DNA of 18,331 nucleotides from RGIG8050 sp045588915 (GTDB lineage: Bacteria; Bacillota; Clostridia; Christensenellales; UBA1242), in assembly GCA_045588915.1 (NCBI GenBank), contig JAZNFA010000010.1, positions 1 to 18,331 of the forward strand, given 5' to 3'. Shown here piece after piece: positions 17,879 to 18,331 of this stretch (position 1 is the stretch's first letter; each line of letters starts with the position of its first letter). A model generated the notes under the pieces. It was not told the origin of the DNA. It was given only the letters and a program-made list of their open reading frames with translations, and ran no database searches. The position numbers were made by a program, and so were the translations under genes.

Positions 17879-17911
17879 GATATAAAATAATCGCTAGCCA
17901 GAATTGGGTAA

Positions 17912-18331
17912 TTAGCCCATAACTAATTTATAAAAATTATAACAGCTAGCAAAATATGGGTCATCAACATTTTTTTCAATGATTTTTTTCCAATCGTTTT
18001 CAAGAGTAAAATATATTATTTTATCTTGTCCTTCGTCTATTTTTGATGGCATCACTAAATTAATGTAATCGATTATATCGTTAAATTCAGTTTTCCTATT
18101 ACTGAAAATATATTTAAATATTTCTTTTAACGATTTATCAACTGCTTCACTCTCATGTTTGTTAAAATATTCTTGACATAAAATAGTCAAACATTTATCG
18201 ATGTTTTTATTGTTTACACCATTACTGAATAAATTTCGATGTTCACGTATAGTGATATCGGCTACTTTTGGATTATTAAATATTGTCAAAAACTCTATGT
18301 TATTTTTTATGCTTGATATTATAGCTTGATA
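17912..18331 (-). CDS. C-terminal part of an unrecognised gene, cut by the window edge
   Basis: 140 codons on the minus strand. The frame stays open to the edge of the window, so the TTG at 18289 (the first start-type codon seen) is probably internal and the protein longer. The visible part is soluble, charged and mostly helical (for example KCLTILCQEYFNKHESEAVDKSLKEIFKYIF), with many Asn and Lys and no membrane segment. I recognise no domain. It converges on the restriction-modification gene with a 33-nt gap. It could be another defence gene or a resident hypothetical; nothing decides this. Confidence 0.6.
   Translation of the reverse strand, partial: YQAIISSIKNNIEFLTIFNNPKVADITIREHRNLFSNGVNNKNIDKCLTILCQEYFNKHESEAVDKSLKEIFKYIFSNRKTEFNDIIDYINLVMPSKIDEGQDKIIYFTLENDWKKIIEKNVDDPYFASCYNFYKLVMG

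Noticed and set aside
14414..17911. Integrative element inserted at tRNA-Lys(CUU) carrying the restriction-modification gene
   Set aside because: No integrase is present, and I found no repeat of the tRNA 3' end downstream within the window.
17891..17951. Two GCTAGC words flanking the end of the restriction-modification gene as possible attachment or transposon ends
   Set aside because: The palindromic 6-mer is short and its flanks do not match; chance is sufficient.

Overview
Organism. The window comes from an AT-rich bacterium using the standard code: TGA ends at least two genes and never falls inside the long reading frames, which argues against the UGA=Gly lineages. Three traits together suggest a small-genome member of the Patescibacteria (candidate phyla radiation), possibly Saccharibacteria: a 23S rRNA gene with no 16S gene upstream of it, several first-of-operon genes whose -10 box lies 6-7 nt before the start codon (predicted leaderless mRNAs), and a ribosomal protein L19 with a long basic tail. 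A low-GC Bacillota cannot be excluded from sequence alone, and the placement is an inference.

Layout. 1-2717 (minus): 23S rRNA, cut at its 3' end by the window edge, with two tandem sigma70-type promoters at 2856-2955. 3035-10822 (plus): a surface-glycosylation cluster made of a GtrA-type membrane protein, four tandem paralogous GT-C membrane glycosyltransferases, and a GtrB/DPM1-type polyprenyl-phosphate glycosyltransferase with its own promoter. 10819-12401 (minus): RdgB/HAM1 nucleotide-pool cleaner, a histidine phosphatase and an 88-residue orphan. 12470-13706 (minus): L19 and a DUF2726-like membrane-anchored protein, then tRNA-Lys(UUU) with its own promoter and a UUCG terminator. 13778-14392 (minus): a permuted NlpC/P60 (YiiX-like) protein, divergent from tRNA-Lys(CUU) at 14414-14489 (plus). 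14490-14680: an unassigned, potentially transcribed stretch ending in a strong terminator. 14729-17878 (plus): a single-chain restriction-modification enzyme (PD-(D/E)XK nuclease, N6-adenine methylase, ISP-type C-terminal region). 17912-18331 (minus): the C-terminal part of an unrecognised gene running off the window.

How the genes work together. By analogy with Gtr systems, GtrB would load a sugar onto a polyprenyl phosphate at the inner face, GtrA would help move it across the membrane, and the four GT-C enzymes would transfer sugar to surface acceptors outside. One loading enzyme and one GtrA serving four transferases, whose N-terminal halves look homogenised by gene conversion while distal halves diverge, suggests a device for varying surface sugars. 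The other genes are housekeeping, except the restriction-modification enzyme. That gene has a Shine-Dalgarno site right behind its own promoter, unlike the leaderless genes around it, and is probably accessory.
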